64,000 bases of DNA, taken from contig NZ_OMKE01000001.1 of the NCBI RefSeq assembly GCF_900299535.1, forward strand, positions 121,148 through 185,147, given 5' to 3'. The notes beneath the pieces are model-generated. The model was not told the DNA's origin. It saw only the letters and a program-made list of their open reading frames with translations, and did not search any database. The DNA comes from Aquimarina aquimarini (GTDB lineage: Bacteria; Bacteroidota; Bacteroidia; Flavobacteriales; Flavobacteriaceae). Both the position numbers and the translations under genes were made by a program. This document shows positions 27,291 to 36,008 of the stretch, in pieces. Position 1 is the stretch's first letter. Every line of letters starts with the position of its first letter.

Positions 27291-28163
27291 ATGAAAAGTA
27301 AAAATCCCCCTTTTAAGTTTGTATTAATGTTATTTGTAATAGGATTAGTATATATGAACTCAATACAACTTCATGCACAAAAAAATAATGAATACGGATC
27401 ATTATCATTTAATAATGCGATTAATGTTTCTGGTAAACAACGAATGCTTACTCAAAAAATATCTAAAGCATATTTATATTTATTAAACAACACAAATGAT
27501 GCACAAGCAAAAAGAGATTTATTAACCAGTCAAATAGTTTTTGAAGAACAAAACCGAGTTCTTATACAAAACTGTAAGTTTAAAGAAACTACTGATCGAT
27601 TGGTAAAAGTCAATGAGTTGTGGAAGAATTTTAAAAACCTTATTGACGGGCAACCAAATTATGATAATGCTAAAAAGCTAATAGATACAAATACAGATTT
27701 ATTAAAAGCAACAAATGATGTTGTGGTGTCTATTATTTCAGCATCCAAAAAAACCATTCAAAATAATAAAAATAGTATCGAAGAGGCTGATGCTATAGAA
27801 GATATAATAGCGTTAGAAACTATAATAAATATTTCAGGAAGGCAAAGAATGTTATCACAGCGTTTGGCATTTTATTATTTTGCAAATCAACTGGAGCTTA
27901 AAAATAAGAACTCTACTCAAATGCTTCGTAATGTTTTTCATGAATTGGATGGAGCGATCAATAAATTACTAATATCTAAGTTTAATACTCCTAAAATTGA
28001 TGAGAAGATTGGCTTAGCATTTTCTAAATGGAATACGATTAAGAAAAATGCGAGTAAATTAACAAATCAAGAGCTTGATGAAGCAGAAGTGTATAAAATG
28101 AGTAATGAGCTAACCAAGGTGTTTAATGAGATTACATTGTTGTATGAAAAAGTAAGTATTTAG
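27291..28163 (+). CDS. Secreted PilJ-type (type IV pili methyl-accepting chemotaxis transducer N-terminal) domain protein
   Basis: A 290-residue protein with a signal peptide ending LHAQ at residue 30 and two copies of the PilJ/NarX-like sensor motif: NNAINVSGKQRMLTQKIS (about 41-58) and ETIINISGRQRMLSQRLA (about 176-193). Both are followed by long helices of a four-helix bundle. In PilJ and NarX this domain is a periplasmic sensor attached to signalling domains; NarX uses the related motif for nitrate. Here no transmembrane or signalling domain follows, so the protein is a free sensor-like bundle in the periplasm. Ligand and partner are unknown. Confidence 0.82.
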   Translation: MKSKNPPFKFVLMLFVIGLVYMNSIQLHAQKNNEYGSLSFNNAINVSGKQRMLTQKISKAYLYLLNNTNDAQAKRDLLTSQIVFEEQNRVLIQNCKFKETTDRLVKVNELWKNFKNLIDGQPNYDNAKKLIDTNTDLLKATNDVVVSIISASKKTIQNNKNSIEEADAIEDIIALETIINISGRQRMLSQRLAFYYFANQLELKNKNSTQMLRNVFHELDGAINKLLISKFNTPKIDEKIGLAFSKWNTIKKNASKLTNQELDEAEVYKMSNELTKVFNEITLLYEKVSI

Positions 28164-28176
28164 TTTTTTATAGTAT

Positions 28177-28256
28177 GAAGTGATGTAAACTTTTTTCAAT
28201 TCGCTATAAAAAATAACTGTTTTTCGCCAGAATCAAAAAAAAGTTTACATCACTTC
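28177..28256. repeat. Perfect 20-bp inverted repeat with 40-base spacer
   Basis: GAAGTGATGTAAACTTTTTT at 28177-28196 is repeated in exact inverse complement at 28237-28256. The 40 bases between have no clear structure. It is placed 14 bases after the PilJ-type stop and before the shared terminator at 28275-28308. TAT flanks both ends. It may be a transcript-end stem or a small mobile-element remnant. Confidence 0.85.
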
Positions 28257-28274
28257 TATTTAATAAAGTGATAT

Positions 28275-28308
28275 AAAAAAACCTGAAGTAACTACTTCAG
28301 GTTTTTTT
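28275..28308. terminator. Bidirectional terminator between the PilJ-type gene and secA
   Basis: AAAAAAACCTGAAGTA and TACTTCAGGTTTTTTT form a near-continuous palindrome with A- and T-runs at both ends. It suits both the rightward gene (stop 28163) and leftward secA (stop 28325). Confidence 0.88.
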
Positions 28309-28324
28309 ATATGTAATTATTTTT

Positions 28325-31300
28325 TTATTCGTCTACGATAACCCATTCTCCTTTTTCGATTAATGGAATCGCTTGCTTATACTTTACAGTTTTATTTTCT
28401 CCGCTCATTACATGCTTAATAGTAACTTTATCATTACGACCTATTTTTGGTTGCTCTCGTGTAATTGTTTCGGTAACCTGTGGTCTGTTTTGTGTTTCTC
28501 CAGCAGCTCTATTTTGTGCAGCACGTTCATCCATATTAGGGATTTCCTCTTTAGAGGTCTCTAGATTCTCTTTTCTACGTACTTGTCTAGCTTCAGAAAT
28601 ATCTTGAGTATTTCCAGTAGGCAATTCTCCTTTGAATAAAAACGAAATAACATCTTTGTTTACTTCTTCGATCATTGCTTTAAATAATTCAAAAGCTTCG
28701 AATTTGTAAATTAATAATGGGTCTTTTTGTTCATGAACAGCTAATTGTACACTTTGTTTCAGTTCATCCATTTTACGAAGATGCGTTTTCCATGCATCAT
28801 CAATAATGGCAAGTGTAATGTTCTTTTCAAAATCGGTAATCAGTTGTTTTCCTTGAGAATCATATGCTTTTTGAAGATCGGTTGCTACATTAATGCTTTT
28901 GACTCCATCTGTAAATGGTACCAAAATTCGCTCATATTTACTAGCTGGGTCTTCATAAACTTGTTTGATAACAGGGTAAGCTGCCTCTGCATTACGTTCC
29001 ATTTTGTCTTGGTAATGTACGTATGCAACTTTATAAATTTCTCCAGCAATTTTTTGAGCATCCATTTTTTCAAATTCTTCTGCAGAAATAGGACTACTCA
29101 TAGAGAAGTAGCGAATTAGTTCAAATTCAAAGTTTTTGAAATCTTGAGTAACTTTATTTCCTTCTGTGATTACCTCTACAGTATCATAGATCATATTGGC
29201 AATGTCTACACGAAGACGCTCACCAAATAGTGCATGGTAACGACGTTTGTATACTACCTCACGTTGCGCATTCATTACATCATCATATTCTAGTAATCGC
29301 TTACGCACTCCAAAATTGTTTTCTTCTACTTTTTTCTGCGCTCTTTCTATAGATTTAGAAATCATAGAATGTTGGATTACTTCTCCTTCTTTTAATCCCA
29401 TTCTATCCATCATCTTAGCAATACGCTCAGATCCAAATAATCTCATAAGATTATCTTCTAATGATACGTAGAACTGAGAACTTCCTGGATCCCCTTGTCT
29501 ACCTGCACGACCACGAAGCTGTCTATCTACTCGACGAGAATCATGACGTTCGGTACCTATAATGGCAAGACCGCCAGCAGCTTTTACTTCGTCTGATAAT
29601 TTAATATCTGTACCACGACCTGCCATGTTTGTTGCAATAGTTACTATACCTGCATTACCAGCCTCGGCAACGATATCGGCTTCTTTTTTATGAAGTTTTG
29701 CATTTAATACATTGTGCGGTACCTTTCTAATGGTTAGCATTCGACCTAATAGCTCAGATATCTCTACAGAGGTAGTACCAATAAGTACAGGTCTTCCTGC
29801 GTTAGATAATTCTGTAACTTCATCTATAACGGCATTGTATTTCTCTCGTTTGGTCTTGTATACCAAATCCTCACGGTCATATCTTGCGATAGGTCGGTTG
29901 GTAGGAATTTCTACTACATCGAGTTTATATATCTCCCAAAGCTCTCCTGCTTCTGTTACCGCGGTACCTGTCATACCAGACAGCTTACCATACATACGGA
30001 AATAGTTTTGAAGTGTTACTGTTGCAAAAGTCTGGGTTGCATCTTCAATTTTTACATTTTCTTTTGCTTCAATAGCTTGGTGTAGTCCATCACTGTATCT
30101 ACGACCGTCCATGATACGACCAGTTTGTTCATCAACAATCTTTACCTTGTTATCCATTACTACATACTCTACATCTTTTTCAAATAATGAGTATGCTTTT
30201 AGTAACTGGCGTAGGGTGTGGATACGCTCGCTTTTTACGCTATATTCTCTAAAAAGGTCTTCTTTCTTTTCGGCTTCTTCTTCTTTAGATAGCTCTAAGC
30301 CTTCGATTTTGGCGATTTCCATACCGATTTGTGGTAAAACAAAGAAATCAGGATCATCTTTCCCAGAAAGGTGATCAACTCCTTTATCGGTAAGGTCAAT
30401 CTGGTTATTCTTTTCTTCGATAACATAATACAGATCTGCATCAATTTTATGCATCTCACGGTTGTTATCTTGCATATAAAAGTTTTCTGTCTTTTGAAGA
30501 AGCATTTTTACACCTTCTTCACTCAAAAACTTAATTAACGCTTTATTTTTAGGAATTCCTCTATATACTTGTAATAGTTTAAAACCTCCTTCTTTTGCAT
30601 CTCCTTCCTTTATCAGTTTTTTAGCTTCTGCCAGCACTGTAGTAAGGTATTTTTGTTGTACAGAAACAATATCTGCAATTTTAGGTTTTAGTTCATCAAA
30701 CTCATGGATATCTCCTTTTGGTATAGGACCTGAAATAATTAGAGGAGTACGTGCATCATCAATCAATACTGAATCTACTTCATCTATGATAGCATAGTTA
30801 TGCGGGCGTTGTACCAAGTCTTTTGGTGCATGAGACATGTTATCTCTCAAGTAATCAAAACCAAATTCATTATTAGTTCCGTAAGTAATATCAGCGTTGT
30901 ATGCTGCTCTACGCTCTTCAGAATTAGGTCTGTGATTATCGATACAGTCTACTGTAAGTCCATGAAACTGAAAAATAGGCGCCATCCATTCACTATCTCG
31001 ACGTGCTAGGTAATCATTTACGGTTACCAGATGAACACCATTGCCAGATAATGCGTTAAGATATACAGGAAGTGTAGCTACAAGTGTTTTTCCTTCTCCA
31101 GTTTGCATTTCTGCAACTTTCCCTTCATGTAGAGCAATACCCCCTATAAGCTGTACATCATAGTGAACCATATCCCATTTCACCTCTTTACCAGCGGCAT
31201 CCCAGCTTGTAGCCCAAATTGCTTTTTCATCGGTAAGAGTGATATGTTCTTTGTTACCAGAAAGCTCACGATCATATGCAGAAGCAGTAACTTCTATAGA

Positions 31301-31681
31301 ATCATTATTAGCAAAACGTTTGGCAGTTTCTTTTATAACAGCAAAAGCTTCAGGAAGAATCTCATTCAATGCCTTTTCTGTTGCTTTATAAGCTTCTTCT
31401 TTTAGTTTGTCGATTTCTCCGTAGATATCTTCTTTTTTGTCAATATCCTCAGTAGTATTAGCTTCTTCGGTAAGTGCTTCTATTTTAGAATTGATTTCAG
31501 TACGGGCGTCATTTATTCTGTTTTTAAATTCAACAGTTTTAGCACGTAATTCATCATGAGAAAGCCCTTCTACAGTTTTCTCTGCTTTTTTTATAAGTTC
31601 AACTTTGGGTTGAATTTCTTTTATATCTTTTTTGGATTTATCTCCAACAAATACTTTTAATACAGAATCTAATATTCCCAT
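28325..31681 (-). CDS. secA: Preprotein translocase ATPase SecA
   Basis: An 1118-residue SecA, the motor that pushes preproteins through SecYEG. It shows QLIGGIALHEGKVAEMQTGEGKT (Walker A), VNDYLARRDSEWM, IIDEVDSVLIDDARTPLIISG (Walker B/DEAD-like), the preprotein cross-linking domain, TNMAGRGTDIKL, RQLRGRAGRQGDPG and the scaffold helix. It is longer than the about 900 residues of E. coli because of Bacteroidetes insertions. The C-terminal tail (VKYKQAIPLIEKGEWVIVDE) lacks the Cys/His zinc finger that binds SecB in Proteobacteria. Confidence 0.98.
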   Translation of the reverse strand: MGILDSVLKVFVGDKSKKDIKEIQPKVELIKKAEKTVEGLSHDELRAKTVEFKNRINDARTEINSKIEALTEEANTTEDIDKKEDIYGEIDKLKEEAYKATEKALNEILPEAFAVIKETAKRFANNDSIEVTASAYDRELSGNKEHITLTDEKAIWATSWDAAGKEVKWDMVHYDVQLIGGIALHEGKVAEMQTGEGKTLVATLPVYLNALSGNGVHLVTVNDYLARRDSEWMAPIFQFHGLTVDCIDNHRPNSEERRAAYNADITYGTNNEFGFDYLRDNMSHAPKDLVQRPHNYAIIDEVDSVLIDDARTPLIISGPIPKGDIHEFDELKPKIADIVSVQQKYLTTVLAEAKKLIKEGDAKEGGFKLLQVYRGIPKNKALIKFLSEEGVKMLLQKTENFYMQDNNREMHKIDADLYYVIEEKNNQIDLTDKGVDHLSGKDDPDFFVLPQIGMEIAKIEGLELSKEEEAEKKEDLFREYSVKSERIHTLRQLLKAYSLFEKDVEYVVMDNKVKIVDEQTGRIMDGRRYSDGLHQAIEAKENVKIEDATQTFATVTLQNYFRMYGKLSGMTGTAVTEAGELWEIYKLDVVEIPTNRPIARYDREDLVYKTKREKYNAVIDEVTELSNAGRPVLIGTTSVEISELLGRMLTIRKVPHNVLNAKLHKKEADIVAEAGNAGIVTIATNMAGRGTDIKLSDEVKAAGGLAIIGTERHDSRRVDRQLRGRAGRQGDPGSSQFYVSLEDNLMRLFGSERIAKMMDRMGLKEGEVIQHSMISKSIERAQKKVEENNFGVRKRLLEYDDVMNAQREVVYKRRYHALFGERLRVDIANMIYDTVEVITEGNKVTQDFKNFEFELIRYFSMSSPISAEEFEKMDAQKIAGEIYKVAYVHYQDKMERNAEAAYPVIKQVYEDPASKYERILVPFTDGVKSINVATDLQKAYDSQGKQLITDFEKNITLAIIDDAWKTHLRKMDELKQSVQLAVHEQKDPLLIYKFEAFELFKAMIEEVNKDVISFLFKGELPTGNTQDISEARQVRRKENLETSKEEIPNMDERAAQNRAAGETQNRPQVTETITREQPKIGRNDKVTIKHVMSGENKTVKYKQAIPLIEKGEWVIVDE

Positions 31682-31868
31682 AATTTTATGGTTGTGTGTT
31701 TAATGAGATTTTAGTTTCAAAAAAAAGAAACTATTAATTTTTTCAATAGGGTAACATTCTAGTCTAATCCAATATTTGGAAGTCTATTGTTATCTCAGGA
31801 CCTATATAGGCCATATTATACAATACTTTTGTAATGTAAAATCATCACAAGAGAGGCGTAATTTACGC

Positions 31869-31895
31869 AAAAAAAAAGCCTCTTGCGAGACTTTT
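31869..31895 (-). terminator. Terminator of the DUF2795 gene
   Basis: On the minus strand AAAAGTCTC and GAGGCTTTT form a 9-bp stem with one G-U pair, around GCAA, followed by a long T-run, 18 bases after the stop at 31913. Confidence 0.8.
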
Positions 31896-31912
31896 AATAC
31901 TATTTCGTTAAT

Positions 31913-32134
31913 TTAATATTCATCCTCATTCCAAAGATAATCTTCATCTGTAGGATAATCCGGCCATATTTCTTCTATAGAGTCGTATGAATCTCCTTCA
32001 TCTTCAATTGCTTGTAGGTTTTCTACAACTTCCAAAGGTGCTCCAGTACGAATTGCGTAATCGATTAATTCGTCTTTTGTAGCTGGCCAGGGCGCATCAC
32101 TTAAATAAGATGCTAATTCTAAAGTCCAATACAT
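31913..32134 (-). CDS. DUF2795 domain protein
   Basis: A 73-residue acidic protein with the DUF2795 pattern: LASYLSDAPWPATKDELIDYAIRTGAP, then VVENLQAIEDEGDSYDSIEEIW. The family is a small helical domain of unknown function that is common as a stand-alone protein in Flavobacteria. It has a full -33/-7 promoter upstream (32158-32187) and a terminator downstream, so it is a single-gene unit. Confidence 0.88.
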   Translation of the reverse strand: MYWTLELASYLSDAPWPATKDELIDYAIRTGAPLEVVENLQAIEDEGDSYDSIEEIWPDYPTDEDYLWNEDEY

Positions 32135-32157
32135 ATGCTTACTGGTTTAATTTTTTG

Positions 32158-32187
32158 CAAAAATAATTTTTTAGTTTAAAAAGTCAA
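32158..32187 (-). promoter_or_regulatory. Bacteroidetes-type promoter of the DUF2795 gene
   Basis: On the minus strand TTG at 32187-32185 and TATTTTTG at 32165-32158 are separated by 19 bases, a full match to the phylum's -33/-7 consensus. The start codon is 24 bases downstream. Confidence 0.8.
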
Positions 32188-32273
32188 GTAAAAAATTGAT
32201 TATTTCAACAATAATAATAAGAACGTGATTTTTTATAAGGTTTCCCTCGTTAATTTTATACAGTTTCTAAAAG

Positions 32274-32849
32274 TTAAGAATTTTTTTTAGGAATCCATTC
32301 AATTTCTTCTGCTTTAAGATCGAGTGTCAACTTTCGTGCCAGTACAAAAAGATAGTCAGATAGTCGGTTTAAGTACTGTAGTGTGGTTTCTTCAAATGGC
32401 TCTATCTCATATAATGCGGTAGCCAAACGCTCTGCTCTTCGACATACACAACGCGCAACGTGACAGAATGACACGGTTTGGTGTCCTCCTGGTAATACAA
32501 AATGTGTCATGGGAGGAAGCGATTCATTCATTTTGTCAATTTCTTTTTCAAGTAACTCAATATCTTTACTAGATATGGTAGGTATATTTAAACGCTTTTC
32601 ACCGTTTTTCAAGATTGCCTTTTCTGGATCAGTTGCAAGAACAGCTCCCACAGTAAAAAGTTTATTTTGAATATCTATTAACGTTTGCGTACTCTGAGAG
32701 TCTATTTTTTGATCTCTGATAAGCCCTATATAAGAATTTAACTCGTCAACAGTACCATAACTATCAATACGAATATGATGTTTTGGTACTCTAGTACCAC
32801 CAAAGAGAGCAGTAGTTCCTTTGTCTCCAGTTTTTGTATATATTTTCAT
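32274..32849 (-). CDS. PduO-type ATP:cob(I)alamin adenosyltransferase
   Basis: A 191-residue protein with the family's P-loop-like start KIYTKTGDKGTTALFGG, SYGTVDELNSYIG, and the C-terminal signature CHVARCVCRRAERL followed by LQYLNRLSDYLFVLAR. It makes adenosylcobalamin from cob(I)alamin and ATP and, in PduO-type enzymes, hands it to methylmalonyl-CoA mutase. This links it to meaB at 19273-20346. It lies 27 bases after the GNAT gene on the same strand, in a three-gene run with the small ORF at 33326. Confidence 0.95.
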   Translation of the reverse strand: MKIYTKTGDKGTTALFGGTRVPKHHIRIDSYGTVDELNSYIGLIRDQKIDSQSTQTLIDIQNKLFTVGAVLATDPEKAILKNGEKRLNIPTISSKDIELLEKEIDKMNESLPPMTHFVLPGGHQTVSFCHVARCVCRRAERLATALYEIEPFEETTLQYLNRLSDYLFVLARKLTLDLKAEEIEWIPKKNS

Positions 32850-32876
32850 TGAATTGCAATTTTTTATGGTAGATAA

Positions 32877-33311
32877 TTACTTAACTAATAAAAGTACCTC
32901 CTTATTATAGTTTTGATTACACCATTTATATTTATGATCTATTTTGTCTGGAATTTTGTAGTTGTGTATTTTTTGATCTAGAAAACCTAGTTTGGAATAA
33001 AAAGAACAAAGGTACTTAAATGGTAAGCACCATATTTTTTTATAGTGTTCATGATTTTTTAATAAATGTAAGATAATCTCTTTTGCGATTCCTGTTCCTC
33101 GAAATTGTTCTAATACATATATACCTCCTAACTCCAAGTTATTTTTATCGACATAAATAATTCTCCCTAGTCCACATTTTATACCTTCTATTTCTGCTAG
33201 AGCAATATACTCAGTATTAAAATCTGAGGGTAAAAAGTCTATATTTTGATAAGTAGTATTTATCCATGTTAGATCTTTGAGGGTAGCTTTTCTTACATGT
33301 ATTTTTTTCAT
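32877..33311 (-). CDS. GNAT family N-acetyltransferase
   Basis: A 144-residue protein with the GNAT core: an internal strand ELGGIYVLEQFRGTGIAKEIILHLL, whose QFRGTGIA is motif A (Q/R-x-x-G-x-G/A) for acetyl-CoA. The N-terminus begins IHVRKATLKDLTWI as in many single-domain GNATs. The substrate is unknown. It follows the small membrane ORF by 14 bases and precedes the adenosyltransferase by 27 bases. Confidence 0.88.
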   Translation of the reverse strand: MKKIHVRKATLKDLTWINTTYQNIDFLPSDFNTEYIALAEIEGIKCGLGRIIYVDKNNLELGGIYVLEQFRGTGIAKEIILHLLKNHEHYKKIWCLPFKYLCSFYSKLGFLDQKIHNYKIPDKIDHKYKWCNQNYNKEVLLLVK

Positions 33312-33325
33312 TCTAGTAAGTGCAA

Positions 33326-33493
33326 TTATTTTCTGCTTTTCTTTTTAGAATAATTTTTCCTGAAATTTCGTTCATCACGATTATATAGCTTCTTTTTATT
33401 TCGTTTAGTGTTCCAGGAAACAAGAGCAAATAGAATTCCTATGGCTATAACCATAAGAATAAGTTGAGTTTCTTGAGAAAGTGAATCTAGCAT
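33326..33493 (-). CDS. Small single-helix membrane protein (55 residues)
   Basis: An ATG at 33493 opens a 55-codon frame: MLDSLSQETQ, then one membrane helix (LILMVIAIGILFALVSW), then a very basic tail (NTKRNKKKLYNRDERNFRKN, ending in KKKSRK). Topology would be N-out/C-in with the basic tail cytoplasmic. The stop is 14 bases before the GNAT start. A coherent helix plus positive-inside tail and tight operon spacing support a real gene. Function unknown. Confidence 0.68.
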   Translation of the reverse strand: MLDSLSQETQLILMVIAIGILFALVSWNTKRNKKKLYNRDERNFRKNYSKKKSRK

Positions 33494-33495
33494 TA

Positions 33496-33514
33496 TTTTA
33501 CTTTTGAAGTAAAA
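33496..33514. repeat. 8-bp dyad just upstream of the small membrane ORF
   Basis: TTTTACTT and AAGTAAAA are perfect inverse complements around TTG. It lies 3 bases before the start of the leftward ORF, so it could be a leader hairpin over the ribosome entry site or an operator. Confidence 0.5.
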
Positions 33515-33585
33515 ATAGCAAAAAAGGTCTCAATCTCACAGTAAGATTACTATACTATTTATAAAGAGTTGTTCATTAAAAATGC

Positions 33586-33593
33586 TAAATTTG
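33586..33593 (+). promoter_or_regulatory. -7 element of recR, giving a nearly leaderless transcript
   Basis: TAAATTTG matches TAnnTTTG exactly and ends 7 bases before the recR ATG at 33601, so transcription should start at or next to the start codon. A TTG at 33569-33571 is 14 bases upstream. Confidence 0.6.
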
Positions 33594-33600
33594 TTGCGCT

Positions 33601-34221
33601 ATGGAATTTTCTTCAAAATTATTAGAAAATGCAGTGTATGAAATATCACAATTACCAGGTATAGGAAAACGTACTGCACTGAGATTGGTATTACATTTAC
33701 TTAGACAACCCAAGGCTCAGACAGAGCATTTGGTAAATGCATTGGGGACATTGAGACAAGATATCAAGTTTTGCAAAACATGTCATAGTATAAGCGATAT
33801 TGATATATGTGATATTTGTAGTAACCCATCTAGAAATAGAGGGATTGTTTGTGTCGTAGAAGATATACGAGATGTGATGGCTATTGAGAGTACTGGACAA
33901 TACAAAGGTTTATACCATGTGCTTGGCGGTAAGATTAGTCCGATGGATGGTATTGGCCCACAAGAATTGACTATTAATTCATTGATTCAAAAAGTTGAAT
34001 CAGGAGAAGTGCAAGAATTGATATTTGCACTGAGTGCAACTATGGAAGGAGATACAACTAATTTTTATATATATAAACAATTAGAAGATTTTGATATAAC
34101 AACTTCTACCATAGCAAGAGGAATTGGTGTTAATGATGAATTAGAGTATGCAGATGAAGTTACTTTAGGAAGAAGTATACGTAATAGAATTCCTTTTGAA
34201 AAAGCATTAAAGAATTCGTAA
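33601..34221 (+). CDS. recR: Recombination mediator RecR
   Basis: A 206-residue protein with N-terminal helix-hairpin-helix ([17 protein letters not shown]), the C4 zinc finger ([16 protein letters not shown]) and a Toprim domain ([32 protein letters not shown]). RecR, with RecO, loads RecA on SSB-coated gapped DNA. The length matches the family. It is a single gene with an exact -7 motif almost at the start codon. Confidence 0.97.
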   Translation: MEFSSKLLENAVYEISQLPGIGKRTALRLVLHLLRQPKAQTEHLVNALGTLRQDIKFCKTCHSISDIDICDICSNPSRNRGIVCVVEDIRDVMAIESTGQYKGLYHVLGGKISPMDGIGPQELTINSLIQKVESGEVQELIFALSATMEGDTTNFYIYKQLEDFDITTSTIARGIGVNDELEYADEVTLGRSIRNRIPFEKALKNS

Positions 34222-34394
34222 TATAGAATATAGAAAGAATAAAATAGTTGTAGAGATTTTGACCTTCTGGGTTGATAGATATGATAGGTTGAAAAACAAT
34301 AGAAAAGCTAAATTTTAGATAAAAACTAACTTTTAAGCTTAAATTTAATTAAATTCGCAAAAAAGATAACTAATAAACACTTTTGATTAAGGAT

Positions 34395-35726
34395 ATGGCA
34401 AAATTTGAGCTAAAGCTTCCAAAAATGGGTGAGAGTGTTGCAGAAGCAACAATAACAACTTGGTTAAAAGAAGTTGGGGATACTATCGAACTAGATGATG
34501 CAGTTGTAGAGATTGCAACAGATAAGGTAGATAGTGAAGTACCTAGTGAGGTAGAAGGAGTACTGATCGAAAAACTTTTTGAGGTTGATGATGTTGTGCA
34601 GGTAGGTCAGGTAATAGCTGTTATAGAGACAGAAGGAGAAGGAACTGTAGAATCAGCAGTAGAAGAAGCAACAACATCTCCAGAAACTCCAAAAGAAGCA
34701 GTAGAGATAGAAACGCAAATAGCAGAAGCTACAGAAGTAGTAGGAACTGCTACTACAGATTTCTCAGAGAGTAGTAAGTTTTATTCTCCATTAGTTAAAA
34801 ATATTGCAACAGCAGAAGGTATTTCGTTAAACGAATTGGATTCTATATCAGGAACAGGTAAAGATGGTCGTGTAACCAAAAACGATATTTTACAATTTGT
34901 TGATGATCGTAAGAATGGAAAGGTAGCAGCTAAGCCTGTAAAAGAAGAAGTGAAAGCAAAAGCAACTCCTGCCAAACAAAAAGAAGTGTCAAAAGTAGCT
35001 CCTGTAGTAGCATCAGGAGAAGATGAAATTATAGAAATGACCAGAATGGGTAAACTAATTGCTCATCATATGGTAGAATCTATTCAAAAATCAGCACATG
35101 TACAGTCATTTATAGAAGCCGATGTAACCAATATATGGAATTGGAGAAAGAGAATAAAGGCTGATTTTATGAAAAGAGAAGGAGAAAATCTTACGTTTAC
35201 TCCAATCTTTATGGAAGCAGTAGCTAAGGCTCTCAAAGATTTCCCAATGATGAATATTTCTGTTTCTGGAGATACCATCATTAAAAAGAAAAACATAAAT
35301 CTTGGTATGGCCGCAGCATTACCAGATGGTAATTTGATAGTTCCTGTTATCAAAAATGCAGATCAATTGAATTTGGTAGGAATGACAAAGGCAGTAAATG
35401 ATTTGGCAAATAGAGCACGTAATAATGCTTTAAAACCAGATGATATACAAGGAGGAACATATACAGTAACCAATGTAGGTACATTTGGTAGTATCATGGG
35501 AACACCAATAATCAATCAACCACAAGTAGGTATACTTGCATTAGGAGCAATAAGAAAAGTTCCTGCAGTAATTGAGACTCCAGAAGGAGATTTTATAGGT
35601 ATTCGATATAAAATGTTCTTATCGCATTCATATGACCACAGAGTTGTAAACGGTGCTTTAGGTGGGCAGTTTGTACAACGAGTACAAGAATACCTTGAAG
35701 CTTGGGATGTGAATAGAGAGTTCTAG
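34395..35726 (+). CDS. 2-oxo acid dehydrogenase E2 component (dihydrolipoyl acyltransferase)
   Basis: A 443-residue E2. Residues 1-75 are a lipoyl domain with the lipoylated lysine in EIATDKVDSEVP (K44). An acidic/Ala-rich linker, a peripheral subunit-binding domain (YSPLVKNIATAEGISLNELD, then GTGKDGRVTKNDI) and a second linker follow. The catalytic acyltransferase domain ends with SHSYDHRVVNGA, with the active His and Asp. It acts on pyruvate, 2-oxoglutarate or branched-chain oxoacids; the single lipoyl domain and sequence are closest in style to branched-chain E2. An upstream TTG at 34383 is rejected in favour of ATG 34395, where the lipoyl domain begins. Confidence 0.94.
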   Translation: MAKFELKLPKMGESVAEATITTWLKEVGDTIELDDAVVEIATDKVDSEVPSEVEGVLIEKLFEVDDVVQVGQVIAVIETEGEGTVESAVEEATTSPETPKEAVEIETQIAEATEVVGTATTDFSESSKFYSPLVKNIATAEGISLNELDSISGTGKDGRVTKNDILQFVDDRKNGKVAAKPVKEEVKAKATPAKQKEVSKVAPVVASGEDEIIEMTRMGKLIAHHMVESIQKSAHVQSFIEADVTNIWNWRKRIKADFMKREGENLTFTPIFMEAVAKALKDFPMMNISVSGDTIIKKKNINLGMAAALPDGNLIVPVIKNADQLNLVGMTKAVNDLANRARNNALKPDDIQGGTYTVTNVGTFGSIMGTPIINQPQVGILALGAIRKVPAVIETPEGDFIGIRYKMFLSHSYDHRVVNGALGGQFVQRVQEYLEAWDVNREF

Positions 35727-35750
35727 TCTCTTACATCTTTGTTATAACAT

Positions 35751-35785
35751 AAAAAAATACCACCCATCAGAGTGGTATTTTTTTT
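35751..35785 (+). terminator. Rho-independent terminator after the E2 gene
   Basis: AAAAAAATACCAC and GTGGTATTTTTTT form a strong stem with T-run, 25 bases after the stop. Confidence 0.88.
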
Positions 35786-36008
35786 ATGTCATATCCTGTA
35801 GTTATACTAGTATCTAATGCATTTTGATTTTTTTTTGATTGAAAATGGGATGTGAATACAGTGTTTTTTCACCGAAAAAGAGGGGGGTAAGTAGTAGTAA
35901 CTATTTATATTTTGTAATATCAATATTATAGACAGATAACTTATATTTATACTGTGAGAACCTATAAGATAGAGTAAGAAACTCTTAAATAGTATAACAA
36001 AAATAGTA

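Noticed and set aside
31712..31733. TAGTTTC-N8-GAAACTA dyad upstream of secA considered as a SecM-like or secA autoregulation hairpin
   Set aside because: The stem is only 7 bp with an A-tract loop, and no leader ORF or arrest motif accompanies it; too weak to claim.
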